Of a stretch of DNA of 64,000 nucleotides, positions 1 to 9,021 are shown in pieces; within the stretch, counting starts at the first letter, position 1; the number at the start of each line of letters is the position of its first letter. Source of the DNA: Mesorhizobium sp. 113-3-3 (GTDB lineage: Bacteria; Pseudomonadota; Alphaproteobacteria; Rhizobiales; Rhizobiaceae); contig NZ_AP023243.1 in assembly GCF_016756495.1 (NCBI RefSeq), positions 5,708,501-5,772,500 on the forward strand, given 5' to 3'. The position numbers and the translations under genes were made by a program. The notes beneath the pieces were generated by a model, which saw only the letters and a list, made by a program, of their open reading frames with translations, was not told the DNA's origin and ran no database searches.

Positions 1-2316
1 GAAGAAGATCTCGTGCACGTCCGGATGCGCCTTCTCGACCTCGTCGAGCAGGATGACCGAATAGGGCTTGCGCCGCACGGCCTCGGTCAGGATGCCGCCC
101 TTGCCATAGCCGACGTAGCCGGGTGGCGCGCCCTTCAGCGTCGAGACCGTGTGCGCCTCCTGGAATTCGGACATGTTGATCGAAATCAGGTTCTGCTCGC
201 CGCCATAGAGCGTTTCGGCAAGCGCCAGGGCCGTCTCGGTCTTGCCCACGCCCGAGGGGCCGCAAAGCAGGAACACGCCGACCGGCTTCTCCGGCGCGCC
301 GAGGCCGGCGCGGCTGGTCTGCACACGTCTCGCGATCATCTCCATCGCATGGTCTTGACCGACGACACGCTCGGACAAGGTGGCGGCCAGTTTGAGCGCC
401 TTCTCGGTCTGGCTGGACAGCATCCGTCCCGTCGGGATGCCGGTCCAGTCCTGGACAACGGCGGCCACGGCATTGCGATCGACCGACGGCAGGATCAGCG
501 GGGTCTCGCCTTGCGCCTCGGCAAGTTCCGCCATCAATTCGCGCAGTCGCGCCAGATCGGCGGCGGAATCCGGCGCAGCGACAGGCTCGTGCGCGGCGAC
601 GGCCTCCGTCTTTGCCGCCTTTGCTTTCCCGGACTTGGTCTTCGAGCCCTTGGGTTCAGCCGTCTCGGGTTCCGGCGTTTTGGCCTCGGCTGCCTTCCCT
701 TCATGCACCTCGGCAGCAGGCACGGCGGCAGCCTCGCCCGCAGCAGCTTCCCCGTCCTCCACCGCGTCAAGCGGCATGCCCTCGCCACGGAGTTTGGCGC
801 GCAGGTCGAGAATCTCGGCGACCAGCGCCTTTTCCCGATCCCAGCGCGCCTGCGCTGCCGCAAGCGCGGTCTCGGTTTCCGCCAACCCGGCCTCCACGCG
901 AGCCTGTCTGTCGGCCACTTCGATGCCGATCGCCGCCTCGCGGCCAATGATGCCTTCCTCGACCTCGAGCGCCTGGCGCCGGCGCAGAATGTCCTCGACC
1001 TCGGCCGGCGTGGCGTGCTGCGAGACGGCGACGCGGGCGCACGCGGTGTCGAGGAGGCTGACCGCCTTGTCCGGCAGTTGCCTGGCCGGAATGTAGCGGT
1101 GCGAGAGCGAAACGGCGGCCTCTATCGCCTCGTCAAGGATCTGCACCTTGTGGTGCTGCTCAAGAACACCGGCGACACCGCGTAACATCAGCACGGCCAC
1201 CGTTTCGGAAGGCTCGTCGATCTTGACCACCTGGAACCGACGGGTCAGCGCCGGATCCTTCTCGATATGTTGCTTGTACTCGGCCCAGGTCGTGGCGGCG
1301 ATGGTGCGAAGCTCGCCGCGCGCGAGCGCGGGCTTGAGGAGATTGGCCGCATCGCCGGTTCCCGCCGCGCCGCCGGCGCCGATCAGCGTGTGCGCCTCGT
1401 CGATGAAGAGGATGATCGGCGTCTCCGACGCCTGGACCTCGTCGATGACGGCCTTCAGCCGCTTTTCGAACTCGCCCTTGACACTGGCGCCGGCCTGCAT
1501 CAGCCCGACATCGAGCATGCGTACGCTGACATTCTGAAGCGTCGGCGGCACGTCGCCCTGGGCGATGCGCAAGGCAAAGCCCTCGACGACCGCCGTCTTG
1601 CCGACACCCGCCTCGCCGGTCAAGATCGGGTTGTTTTGCCGGCGCCGCATCAGGATATCGACAATCTGGCGGATTTCAGGATCGCGGCCGACGACCGGAT
1701 CGATCTTGCCGTCGCGGGCACGCTGGGTCAGGTCGGTGGCATATTTGGCGAGTGCCGAATCCCCGCCCGGGCCGCGTTTCATCGGTGTTTCGGCCGCAGC
1801 AGCGGCCGGAGGGGAGCCGGCTTCGAGCGAGCCCTCGGTGACGTCGGCGAAGCGGGCAATGACCCCGTCCGCGTCGATCTTGTCGAATTCGGTGCTGATT
1901 TTCGAAACCAGCCCTTCCAGCGCAGGTGTCTTCAGGCAGGCGAGAAGAATGTGCGCGCTGCGCACCTCCTCGACACCGAATTCCAGCGTGGCCAGGCTCC
2001 AGCCTTCCTGTATGGCGTGAAAGATGTGATCGGAGAATTCCTCCACCGAGGTCGCGCCGTAGGGCAGCTTGTCGATGGCGCGGGTCATATCGGCCGTCAG
2101 CCGGCTGGCATCCAGCCCGGCGTCGGCGACGATCATCTGCACGTCCGAGCGCTCGGACAGCACCAGTTGCTGGACGAAATGGACGAGCTCGACATAGGGG
2201 TTGCCGCGCAGCTTGGCCGTGTCCGCGGCGGCCTTGAAGGCGCGCATCCCCGTGGGATTGAGCTTTGCAACGAGTTCCTTGCGCTTGAAACTCTGCGACG
2301 ATCGGCGCTGTTCCAT
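1..2316 (-). CDS. clpV: TssH/ClpV, T6SS sheath-disassembly AAA+ ATPase (partial, C-terminus outside window)
   Basis: ClpV is the cytoplasmic hexameric unfoldase that extracts contracted TssB/TssC sheath subunits for reuse. The reading frame is open from ATG at 2316 to base 1 (772 codons), so roughly the last 100 or more residues are missing at the window edge. A purine-rich GGGGGCAGG lies just upstream of the ATG. Seen: an N-domain (about 1-150), the first AAA+ module with Walker A GEAGVGKT at 234-241 and Walker B ILFIDEAH near 300, a middle domain, and the second AAA+ module with Walker A GPSGVGKT at 686-693. Between the middle domain and the second module (about 513-585) is an Ala/Lys/Glu/Pro-rich low-complexity stretch that is absent from ordinary ClpB/ClpV; it pushes the second Walker A about 80 residues later than in E. 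coli ClpB. The gene is divergent from tssA. Confidence 0.95.
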   Translation of the reverse strand, partial: MEQRRSSQSFKRKELVAKLNPTGMRAFKAAADTAKLRGNPYVELVHFVQQLVLSERSDVQMIVADAGLDASRLTADMTRAIDKLPYGATSVEEFSDHIFHAIQEGWSLATLEFGVEEVRSAHILLACLKTPALEGLVSKISTEFDKIDADGVIARFADVTEGSLEAGSPPAAAAAETPMKRGPGGDSALAKYATDLTQRARDGKIDPVVGRDPEIRQIVDILMRRRQNNPILTGEAGVGKTAVVEGFALRIAQGDVPPTLQNVSVRMLDVGLMQAGASVKGEFEKRLKAVIDEVQASETPIILFIDEAHTLIGAGGAAGTGDAANLLKPALARGELRTIAATTWAEYKQHIEKDPALTRRFQVVKIDEPSETVAVLMLRGVAGVLEQHHKVQILDEAIEAAVSLSHRYIPARQLPDKAVSLLDTACARVAVSQHATPAEVEDILRRRQALEVEEGIIGREAAIGIEVADRQARVEAGLAETETALAAAQARWDREKALVAEILDLRAKLRGEGMPLDAVEDGEAAAGEAAAVPAAEVHEGKAAEAKTPEPETAEPKGSKTKSGKAKAAKTEAVAAHEPVAAPDSAADLARLRELMAELAEAQGETPLILPSVDRNAVAAVVQDWTGIPTGRMLSSQTEKALKLAATLSERVVGQDHAMEMIARRVQTSRAGLGAPEKPVGVFLLCGPSGVGKTETALALAETLYGGEQNLISINMSEFQEAHTVSTLKGAPPGYVGYGKGGILTEAVRRKPYSVILLDEVEKAHPDVHEIFF

Positions 2317-2647
2317 TTGAACCTGCCCCCGAAATCTGCTGCCCCTACCCTGCCATAGAAGCGGCTGCTTGACAAAGCCGTGTGCCGAACAAGGCCTTCC
2401 GGCCCGGTTCGGGCGGCACCTCGTGGTTACACAAGCCCTGCAAACTCCTGCAAGAAACCCGGATTGCGGTCCGAACCACGCGAGCCATTTCACAGACGCG
2501 GCCCGCCAATCGCGCTATGGGTTTGGTTGAAAGACTATGGGAGCATTCAGCTTCTGTTAGTTTTTGAAGAAGTGCTCAATTGTCGTGGCATGGCACCGAT
2601 GATAACGTTGCGTCACTTGGGTCACAGGGCCCTTGCTGGGGGTAGGT
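2317..2647. promoter_or_regulatory. Divergent intergenic region between clpV and tssA
   Basis: About 330 bases with no convincing gene. It must hold the promoters for clpV (leftward) and for the tssA-led operon (rightward). A TTGACA hexamer lies at 2369-2374 but has no matching -10 box at normal spacing, and the TGGCAC at 2591-2596 does not have the GG-N10-GC spacing of a sigma-54 promoter, so no promoter is called precisely. Confidence 0.45.
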
Positions 2648-3823
2648 GTGATTGATCTCGCACTCTGGCTGAAGCCTCTGGACGGTGCGAACCCGTCGGG
2701 AGAGGATTTACGCAACGACCCGGCTTTTCATGAGCTGGAGCGGCTCACGGAAGCCCAGCTCAAGGTCGTGCACGACGGTGGCAACAAGGCTTCGCAGTCA
2801 ACCAGCTCGGTCGACTGGGCGGCCGTCCTCGAAAAATCGGAAGAATTGCGGTCGCGCGGCCGGGATTTGCGCCTTCTGGTCATCGTCGCGCGCGCGCTGG
2901 CCAATGAAGAGAAGCTCGCCGGCCTTACCCAGGGGCTGACCCTGATCGCAAGGACTTTCGACCAGTATTGGGACACCATGCATCCGGCTTTGCGCACGAG
3001 TGCCACGCCCCGCGACGCGGCGCTGCGGCGTATCAATGCGCTGCTTGACCTCCAGAACGGCCAGGAAGGCCTGCTGGCGAACCTCAGGCAGACCGTTTTC
3101 TTCTCGCCGCGCGCCATCGGGCCGATCAGCGGGCGGGACCTGGAGCAGGCAGCGCTCGACGAGCGCATCATGCTCCAGGAAGCTGCCTCCGGCCTGGGAA
3201 CCGCCGAAAAGGCGGCGCTGACGGCCGCCCACAACCAGCTGCTGAACCGGGTGCGCACGGGATGCGCGGCGCAGATCGATCAGGGCGCCGACGCTGTCAC
3301 GACACTTTTGGCCGATGCGCGCGCCGCGATTGATGCGCTGGAGGCGGTGGATACCGCGCTCAATGCCCGTATCGACGGCAACGGTGCGGCGGTTCCCGAT
3401 TTGAAGAAGTTCCTGCAGCGCTTGCTGACGACGCTGGAGCGGAATTCCAGCGCCGCCGCCACGGCCAACGGCGCGGCAAAGCCTGCCCCGCAGCCGGCTC
3501 AACCAGCATCGACGCCCACCCAAAACGGACATGGAGCCGAGACGATGGCAAGTGTGGCAAGCTCTGTGGAACCCGGCGCCGGCCTGCCTGACCGGATCAC
3601 CTCGCGCGACGAGGTCGTCCAATGCCTCGATCTCGTGGTCGCCTTCTATGACCGCACCGAACCGTCCAGCCCTATCCCGCATCTCGCCCGGCGCGTGCGC
3701 AGGATGGTGCACATGGATTTTGTGGAACTGATGGAAGATCTCGCCCCGTCGGGGCTGAAGGAATTCCGGCTGCTTGCCGGTGTCGCCGATCCCAAGAAGC
3801 CGGCCCAGAAGGATGAAAGGTAA
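2648..3823 (+). CDS. tssA: TssA, T6SS baseplate/sheath-assembly protein (ImpA family)
   Basis: TssA proteins carry an N-terminal ImpA_N domain and help start and prime polymerisation of the tail tube and sheath. The N-terminus (LWLKPLDGANPSGEDLRNDP, residues about 5-24) is the classical ImpA_N opening; the region up to about residue 270 is helical, followed by an Ala/Pro linker (about 280-310) and a short helical C-terminal part. GTG at 2648 is preferred because GGGGGTAGG (2638-2646) precedes it; an in-frame TTG at 2633 would sit upstream of that ribosome-binding site. The length (391 aa) matches the shorter TssA class. It is the first gene of the plus-strand operon; the stop is 5 bases before tssB. 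Confidence 0.9.
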   Translation: MIDLALWLKPLDGANPSGEDLRNDPAFHELERLTEAQLKVVHDGGNKASQSTSSVDWAAVLEKSEELRSRGRDLRLLVIVARALANEEKLAGLTQGLTLIARTFDQYWDTMHPALRTSATPRDAALRRINALLDLQNGQEGLLANLRQTVFFSPRAIGPISGRDLEQAALDERIMLQEAASGLGTAEKAALTAAHNQLLNRVRTGCAAQIDQGADAVTTLLADARAAIDALEAVDTALNARIDGNGAAVPDLKKFLQRLLTTLERNSSAAATANGAAKPAPQPAQPASTPTQNGHGAETMASVASSVEPGAGLPDRITSRDEVVQCLDLVVAFYDRTEPSSPIPHLARRVRRMVHMDFVELMEDLAPSGLKEFRLLAGVADPKKPAQKDER

Positions 3824-3828
3824 CGAGC

Positions 3829-4365
3829 ATGCCAGCAGAGAGCAAAGCCAAGGTCATCGAAAGAAACCGCGCCCCGCGCGTGCAGATCGCCTACGACGTC
3901 GAAACCTACGGCAGCCCCACGACGATCGAGTTGCCGTTCGTCATGGCTGTCATGGCCGACCTTTCGGGCGCCTCGCAGACCAAGGAAGCGTCGAAGTCGG
4001 TTCTGGACCGCAGTTTCGTCGAAACCGACGCCAATCGCTTCCCCAAATTCATGGAAGCGATGGGACCGCGCGTGAAGGCGCGTGTGAAGAACACCTTGCC
4101 GCAAGCCGAAGGCGCCGAGCGGGACGAGGAATTGGCGATCGATCTCACCTTCTCCAAAATGGGTGATTTCGCGCCCGACAAGATCGCCGAGCAGGTGCCG
4201 CAACTGGCCGAGATCCTCAAGATGCGGCGTCAACTCGAGGAACTGCTGGGCTTCATGGATGGCCGGGTCGACGCCGAAAAGCGCATCGCGCAGCTTCTGA
4301 ACAACGAGCCGCTGCTGAGCAAGATCGCCACCCAGGCGATTTCCGACGGCAAAGGCGAGGAGTAA
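3829..4365 (+). CDS. tssB: TssB, T6SS contractile sheath small subunit (VipA/ImpB)
   Basis: The small subunit of the contractile sheath, forming heterodimers with TssC around the Hcp tube. The 178-residue product has the family hallmarks: an N-terminal basic stretch, then PRVQIAYDVETYG (about 15-27), the ELPFVMAVMADLSG segment and a C-terminal coiled region. The size is typical of the family. It is preceded by GGTAACGAGC close to ATG and is separated from tssC by only 3 bases, so translational coupling with its partner is likely. In ClpV-dependent systems the sheath is recycled by the divergently encoded ATPase. Confidence 0.96.
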   Translation: MPAESKAKVIERNRAPRVQIAYDVETYGSPTTIELPFVMAVMADLSGASQTKEASKSVLDRSFVETDANRFPKFMEAMGPRVKARVKNTLPQAEGAERDEELAIDLTFSKMGDFAPDKIAEQVPQLAEILKMRRQLEELLGFMDGRVDAEKRIAQLLNNEPLLSKIATQAISDGKGEE

Positions 4366-4368
4366 GTC

Positions 4369-5874
4369 ATGGCCGAACAGCAAAAGACCGCAGCCGCCAC
4401 CGCCGAGGCCGAAGCCATCGATCTTGGCGAATTCAGCGGCCTCCTTGAAAAGGATTTCAAGGTCAAGAAGGACGACAGCGAGAAACTGCAGCAGTTGGTG
4501 CGCAACCTGGCGCTGGCCGCTCAATCCCGTTCCGAGACGACGACCATCTCGTCCAACGCGATCAAGTCGATCAAGTCGCTGATCGCGGGGATCGACAAGA
4601 TGCTCACGACGCAGGTCAACGAAATCCTGCATGCCCCGGAAGTGCGGGAGATGGAAGGCACCTGGCGAGGCCTTTGGTATCTCATCAACAACACCGAGAC
4701 GGATACCAAGCTGAAGATCCGGGTGATGAACATCTCCAAGGAGCAGTTGGCCGACACGCTTGAAGACTATGAAGGCCAGATGTGGGACCAGAGCCCGATC
4801 TTCAAGAAAGTCTACACGGACGAGTATTCGATGCTGGGCGGTGAGCCGATCGGCTGCATCATCGGCGCCTACGAGTTCTCCAACCATCCGCGTGACGTCG
4901 GCCTGCTGCGCAACATCTCGGGTGTCTGTGCCTCCGCGCATACGCCATTCATCGCGGCCGCCTCGCCGCGGCTGTTCCGCATGGACAGCTGGCAGGAACT
5001 GCCGAACCCGCAGGACCTGCAGATGATCGTGAACAACCCGGCCTATGCCTCATGGCAGTCGCTGCGCGAAAGCGAGGACGCCCGCTATATCGGGCTCACC
5101 ATGCCGCGCGTGCTGGCGCGCCTGCCCTACGGCTCGGAAACGGTCCCGGTGAAGGGTTTCACCTTCGAGGAAGAGGTGGGCGGCGACCACAACAAATATG
5201 TCTGGATGAATGCCGCCTTCCCGATGGGCGTCAACATCAACCGCAGCCACAAGCTCTATGGCTGGGGAACGCAGATCCGCGGCGTCGAGAACGGCGGCAC
5301 GGTGCTCAACCTGCCGGTGCACGCTTTCCCGACCGACGACGGTTCGATCGCAATGAAATGCCCGACCGAAGTCGCCATCGACGACCGGCGCGAGGCGGAA
5401 CTGGCGAAGCTCGGCCTGATGCCGATCTTGCACCGCAAGAACACCGATCTCGCGGCCTTCATCGGCGCGCACTCGCTCCAGGATGACGAGACGCGCGCCG
5501 GGCGTCTGGTCGACCCCGACGCCCAGTCGAACGAACGGCTGAGCGCCAACCTGCCCTACCTCTTCCCGGTGTCGCGTTTCGCGCATTACCTCAAGGCGAT
5601 CGCGCGCGACAAGATCGGATCGTTCAAGGAACGCACCGATATGGAGATCTGGTTGACCGAATGGATCAACCGGTACGTGCTGGCCAATCCGGCCTTCGCC
5701 GACGACAAGGCGCGGGCCAAGCGGCCGCTTGCCGCGGCCGAGGTTCAGGTCGACAGCGTCGAAGGCCGGCCCGGTTACTACAATGCCCGTTTCTACCTGC
5801 GTCCCCACTACCAGCTGGAAGGCATCAATGCCTCCCTCCGGCTGGTATCGGAACTGCCGTCGGTGAAGGGGTGA
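4369..5874 (+). CDS. tssC: TssC, T6SS contractile sheath large subunit (VipB/ImpC)
   Basis: The large sheath subunit; with TssB it builds the contractile cylinder whose contraction fires the Hcp/VgrG needle. The 501-residue length is normal. Recognisable family segments include EVREMEGTWRGLWYLI (about 88-103), the SNHPRDVGLLRNIS region (about 172-185), and a C-terminal part with RFAHYLKAIARDKIG and YYNARFYLRPHYQLEGI. It lies directly after tssB and before hcp in the same operon. There is no sign of frameshift or unusual codon use. Confidence 0.97.
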   Translation: MAEQQKTAAATAEAEAIDLGEFSGLLEKDFKVKKDDSEKLQQLVRNLALAAQSRSETTTISSNAIKSIKSLIAGIDKMLTTQVNEILHAPEVREMEGTWRGLWYLINNTETDTKLKIRVMNISKEQLADTLEDYEGQMWDQSPIFKKVYTDEYSMLGGEPIGCIIGAYEFSNHPRDVGLLRNISGVCASAHTPFIAAASPRLFRMDSWQELPNPQDLQMIVNNPAYASWQSLRESEDARYIGLTMPRVLARLPYGSETVPVKGFTFEEEVGGDHNKYVWMNAAFPMGVNINRSHKLYGWGTQIRGVENGGTVLNLPVHAFPTDDGSIAMKCPTEVAIDDRREAELAKLGLMPILHRKNTDLAAFIGAHSLQDDETRAGRLVDPDAQSNERLSANLPYLFPVSRFAHYLKAIARDKIGSFKERTDMEIWLTEWINRYVLANPAFADDKARAKRPLAAAEVQVDSVEGRPGYYNARFYLRPHYQLEGINASLRLVSELPSVKG

Positions 5875-5923
5875 AGTCGCAGCGAAGTCATCTTGTTTCG
5901 TTTAAAAGCGGTGGAGAAAGACA

Positions 5924-6406
5924 ATGCCGACCACAGAGAGAAGCGATGCTCCTTCGATGAAGATCGATGGTTTTCTGAAAGTTCCGGACATCAAGGGCCC
6001 GAGCAAGCGCGACGGCCATGAAGACGAGATCGAAGTGCATGGCGTCGACTACAAGATGATCGCGCCCTACGACCCGAATTCGCTGTCGCGACGTGGCCGC
6101 GTGTCGATGGGAATGATCAAGTTCATCAAGCACTACGACAAGTCGTCGCCATACCTGAAGAAGGCGCTGTTCGAGAACAAGGCGCTTGACGAGGTGGTGT
6201 TCTCGGCACGTCGCACCATCGACGGCGAGACCAGCGACTATCTGGTCGTGACGCTCACCGACGCCTCGGTCATGGAATACGATATGCGGCAGGCCCCCGA
6301 CGAGGCCGACCTCATCGAGGAAGAAGTCAGCTTCGCCTACAAGAAGATCAAGTTCGTCTACGACAAGGACGACGAGATCGAAATGGACGTCTATGTCGGC
6401 AAGTGA
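5924..6406 (+). CDS. hcp: Hcp (TssD), T6SS inner tube protein
   Basis: Hcp forms hexameric rings that stack into the secreted tube. The product is 160 aa, the usual size, with the family pattern: a beta-strand start MKIDGFLKVPDIKGPS (residues 12-27), an acidic EDEIEVHGVDYKM segment, a central FIKHYDKSSPYLKKAL helix and the C-terminal strand pair IKFVYDKDDEIEMDV. GGTGGAGAAAGACA precedes ATG at 5924, a good ribosome-binding site that fits the high dose needed for tube protein. The 3' end overlaps tssE by 14 bases in another frame. Confidence 0.95.
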   Translation: MPTTERSDAPSMKIDGFLKVPDIKGPSKRDGHEDEIEVHGVDYKMIAPYDPNSLSRRGRVSMGMIKFIKHYDKSSPYLKKALFENKALDEVVFSARRTIDGETSDYLVVTLTDASVMEYDMRQAPDEADLIEEEVSFAYKKIKFVYDKDDEIEMDVYVGK

Positions 6407-7145
6407 GGCCAAGCGGCCTGCCGCCAAGTCGCAGCTTGCCGGCAGTTCGCGGACAAAACGCGAGGCGGTCCAGCCTTCGCTCTGGGACCGCCTTGTCAAC
6501 GACTTGCCGGGGCTGGCGTCGGAGATCGACGGGCTGCGCCGCCTGCTGGATGAAGAACTCGGCGCCGAACGCGTCGAGGCTCTTCTTGCCGGCAGCGCGC
6601 GCGCCATCGATACCGACGCCGAACTCACGCCTGAGCAGAAACGGCGCCTGCACCGGCTGGTCTTCCAGACCGAGCATCGCGCCGAGATCGAAAGCCGCGG
6701 CGTGGTGGTTTCGGCACGCGTGCTGAGAGAAGCCGTGCGGCGCGACATCGAGGCGCTGTTCAATACCGAGCGCTTCGAATCCGTACCGATGCTCTCCGAT
6801 GCCGAACACGAGCAGCCCCTGGAAGAACTGCCGTCGCTGGCTGACTTTCCGGAGGTGCGCCGCAGCGTGGTCAATTATGGCGTTCCGTCCTTTTCCGGCC
6901 GCTCCTCGCGGGATTTCGACCGCGATGCGCTGGCGCGCGAAATCCGCGCGGTGCTTGCCACCTTCGAGCCGCGCCTGAAGGAGAGCGCCACGACCGTCAA
7001 CGTCACGCTCGGAGACAAAACCGTCGGCCTCAAGATCGAGATCGACGCGGTGCTGATCATGGCCCCGACACCGGAGCGTATGCGGCTGCGCACCACGATC
7101 AATCTCGACAACGGCCTGGCACGAACAGAATTCCGGGAGACCTGA
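6393..7145 (+). CDS. tssE: TssE, T6SS baseplate protein (gp25-like)
   Basis: TssE is the baseplate wedge component related to phage T4 gp25, linking the baseplate to the first sheath ring. The gp25-like core is in the C-terminal half: VRRSVVNYGVPSFSG (about 157-171), a DRDALAREIRAVLATFEPRLK helix, and the LRTTINLDNG end. At 250 residues it is longer than typical TssE (roughly 130-180); the first ~130 residues form a charged helical extension of unknown role. ATG at 6393 lies inside the end of hcp, so translation is probably coupled. Next gene is tssF one base after the stop. Confidence 0.88.
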   Translation: MSASEAKRPAAKSQLAGSSRTKREAVQPSLWDRLVNDLPGLASEIDGLRRLLDEELGAERVEALLAGSARAIDTDAELTPEQKRRLHRLVFQTEHRAEIESRGVVVSARVLREAVRRDIEALFNTERFESVPMLSDAEHEQPLEELPSLADFPEVRRSVVNYGVPSFSGRSSRDFDRDALAREIRAVLATFEPRLKESATTVNVTLGDKTVGLKIEIDAVLIMAPTPERMRLRTTINLDNGLARTEFRET

Positions 7146-7146
7146 G

Positions 7147-9021
7147 ATGGATCGGGTCTTCGTGGAGTATTACGAAGAAGAACTGACCCATATCCGGGCG
7201 TTGGCCGCGGAATTCGCCGACATGCATCCGGCGGTCGCCCGCAATCTTTCCCTCGACACTGTCCCATGCCCCGATCCTTATGTGGAACGGCTGCTCGACG
7301 GCGTGGCCTTCCTGGCCGCACGCACCCGCCTGAAGGTCGACGCGGAGCGCTCGCGCTTCTCGCGCGCCGTGCTCGATGTGCTTTACCCCGATCTGGTAAC
7401 GCCGGCGCCGGCGACGGCGATGGCTGTGCTGAAACCCGGCCAGCAGGTGCAGTCGATGATTGCCGGTCACGCCGTCGCACGCGGCACACGGCTGGTCTCC
7501 GGCCTCAATCCAGGGCTTTCGACGCGTTCGACCTTCACCACCGCGCAGGAGGTCACGCTGTGGCCGATTGCTATCACCTCGGTCAGCTATTTCCAGGATC
7601 GCAGCGCGCTCGCCGCCGCTGGAATCGCGCCGATCGGCGGCGCGCGCGGCGACGCGGCGTTTCGCGTCACCCTCGCCCGGACGGGAAAGGGCAAGCTCAG
7701 TGAACTGTCGCTCGACCGTCTCGACCTCTATCTCGCCGGGCGTGCCAGGGCGCCCCTGCTTTTCGATGCAATCTTCGGCGCCTGCTCGGCTGTCGGCGCA
7801 CGGGCGGAAGGCAAGACCAACCCGCTGACAGCGCTGCCCGAGCCCGAAATGATCGGCATCCGCGACGACGAAGCGCTGATGCCGCGCACCCGTCCGACCT
7901 TCGAAGGATATCGGCTGCTGCGCGAATATTTCATGATCCCGGAGCGCTTCCACTATGTGCGGGTCGCCGGCCTCCAGCCGGTGGTGCGCAAGTGCGATGC
8001 GGGAATCGAGATCATCTTCCTGTTCCGGCGTCCGGTGCCCGAACTCGCCGATGTGACGGTTGCCGACTTCGAACTGTTCGTGACACCGGTCATCAATCTC
8101 TTCGAACGCGAATGCAACGTCATCGAGATCGATCCGCGCAGAACGCGTCAGGTGCTGCACGCCGACCGCACCCGGGCGCGGGATTTCGAGATCTTCCGGG
8201 TCACCCGGGTCGAGGACGCCGACGCCGAGAGCGGCGAGGCGACAATTCCCGAATTGTTCAGCCTGGGGCAGAACCGCGGCAGCGGCTGGGTCTATTCGAC
8301 CGAGCGACGTCCGCGCCGCGCCACCGAAGACGAGCGGCGCGAGGGCCTGACCCGCACCTCCTACACGGGCGACGATGTCTTTATCGCCGTCTCGCGGCCG
8401 GCAGGAAGTTTCCCGAACCGGCCGCTCAAGCGTCTTGACATCACGGCGCTGTGCACCAATCGCGACCTGCCGATCCTGGACGACACACCGACGCTGACGC
8501 TGGAGACGGCCGATCCGGTCGAAGCGGTGCGCCTGCTTGGAGCGCTGCGGGCGCCGCAGCCGGCAATTCCGGCGTCCCTCCCGGCCAGCGCGGCAGGCGA
8601 ATCCCGCGCCGACAATCTCGCCTGGCGGCTGGTGGCGCAGCTCTCTCTCAACTTCCTCAGCCTTGCCCAGGAAGGCCGTGGCGTCGATCCGCTGCATGCC
8701 TTGCTCGACCTTTATGCCGATCGGGGCGATCCCAGCCTCGCTCGCAACGTGCATTCGATCGTGCGCATCGATTCACGGCCGGTGATCGAGCGGCTCCAGA
8801 TCGACGGGCCAATGTGTTTCGGACGCGGCACTGAGGTGACATTGCATGTCGACCAGTCCGTGCTGGCGGGGCAAAGTTCGCTGCTGCTTTCGGCCCTGCT
8901 TTCACGGCTGTTCGCCCGCCATGCAGGGATAAACGGATTTGTGCGAACCCGCACGCGGTTGCTGCAGAAGCAGGAGGATGTGCCATGGCCGATGACGCCC
9001 GGCAATCGCTACCTGATCTAA
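7147..9021 (+). CDS. tssF: TssF, T6SS baseplate protein (ImpG)
   Basis: TssF joins TssG in the baseplate wedge around VgrG. The 624-residue product shows the family opening, FVEYYEEELTHIRALAAEFA (residues 4-23), followed by AARTRLKVDAERSRF and the long beta-rich body; the end, YLI, is typical of ImpG proteins. GGGAGACCTGAG precedes ATG. The 3' end overlaps tssG by 37 bases. Size and position in the tssE-tssF-tssG order are canonical. Confidence 0.95.
   Translation: MDRVFVEYYEEELTHIRALAAEFADMHPAVARNLSLDTVPCPDPYVERLLDGVAFLAARTRLKVDAERSRFSRAVLDVLYPDLVTPAPATAMAVLKPGQQVQSMIAGHAVARGTRLVSGLNPGLSTRSTFTTAQEVTLWPIAITSVSYFQDRSALAAAGIAPIGGARGDAAFRVTLARTGKGKLSELSLDRLDLYLAGRARAPLLFDAIFGACSAVGARAEGKTNPLTALPEPEMIGIRDDEALMPRTRPTFEGYRLLREYFMIPERFHYVRVAGLQPVVRKCDAGIEIIFLFRRPVPELADVTVADFELFVTPVINLFERECNVIEIDPRRTRQVLHADRTRARDFEIFRVTRVEDADAESGEATIPELFSLGQNRGSGWVYSTERRPRRATEDERREGLTRTSYTGDDVFIAVSRPAGSFPNRPLKRLDITALCTNRDLPILDDTPTLTLETADPVEAVRLLGALRAPQPAIPASLPASAAGESRADNLAWRLVAQLSLNFLSLAQEGRGVDPLHALLDLYADRGDPSLARNVHSIVRIDSRPVIERLQIDGPMCFGRGTEVTLHVDQSVLAGQSSLLLSALLSRLFARHAGINGFVRTRTRLLQKQEDVPWPMTPGNRYLI

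Noticed and set aside
2369..2397. TTGACA as a sigma-70 -35 box
   Set aside because: No -10-like hexamer is found 16-18 bases downstream on the plus strand, and it would lie about 270 bases before tssA.
2586..2611. Possible sigma-54 promoter upstream of tssA (TGGCATGGCAC...TTGC)
   Set aside because: The GG and GC dinucleotides are not 10 bases apart, which the sigma-54 promoter requires.
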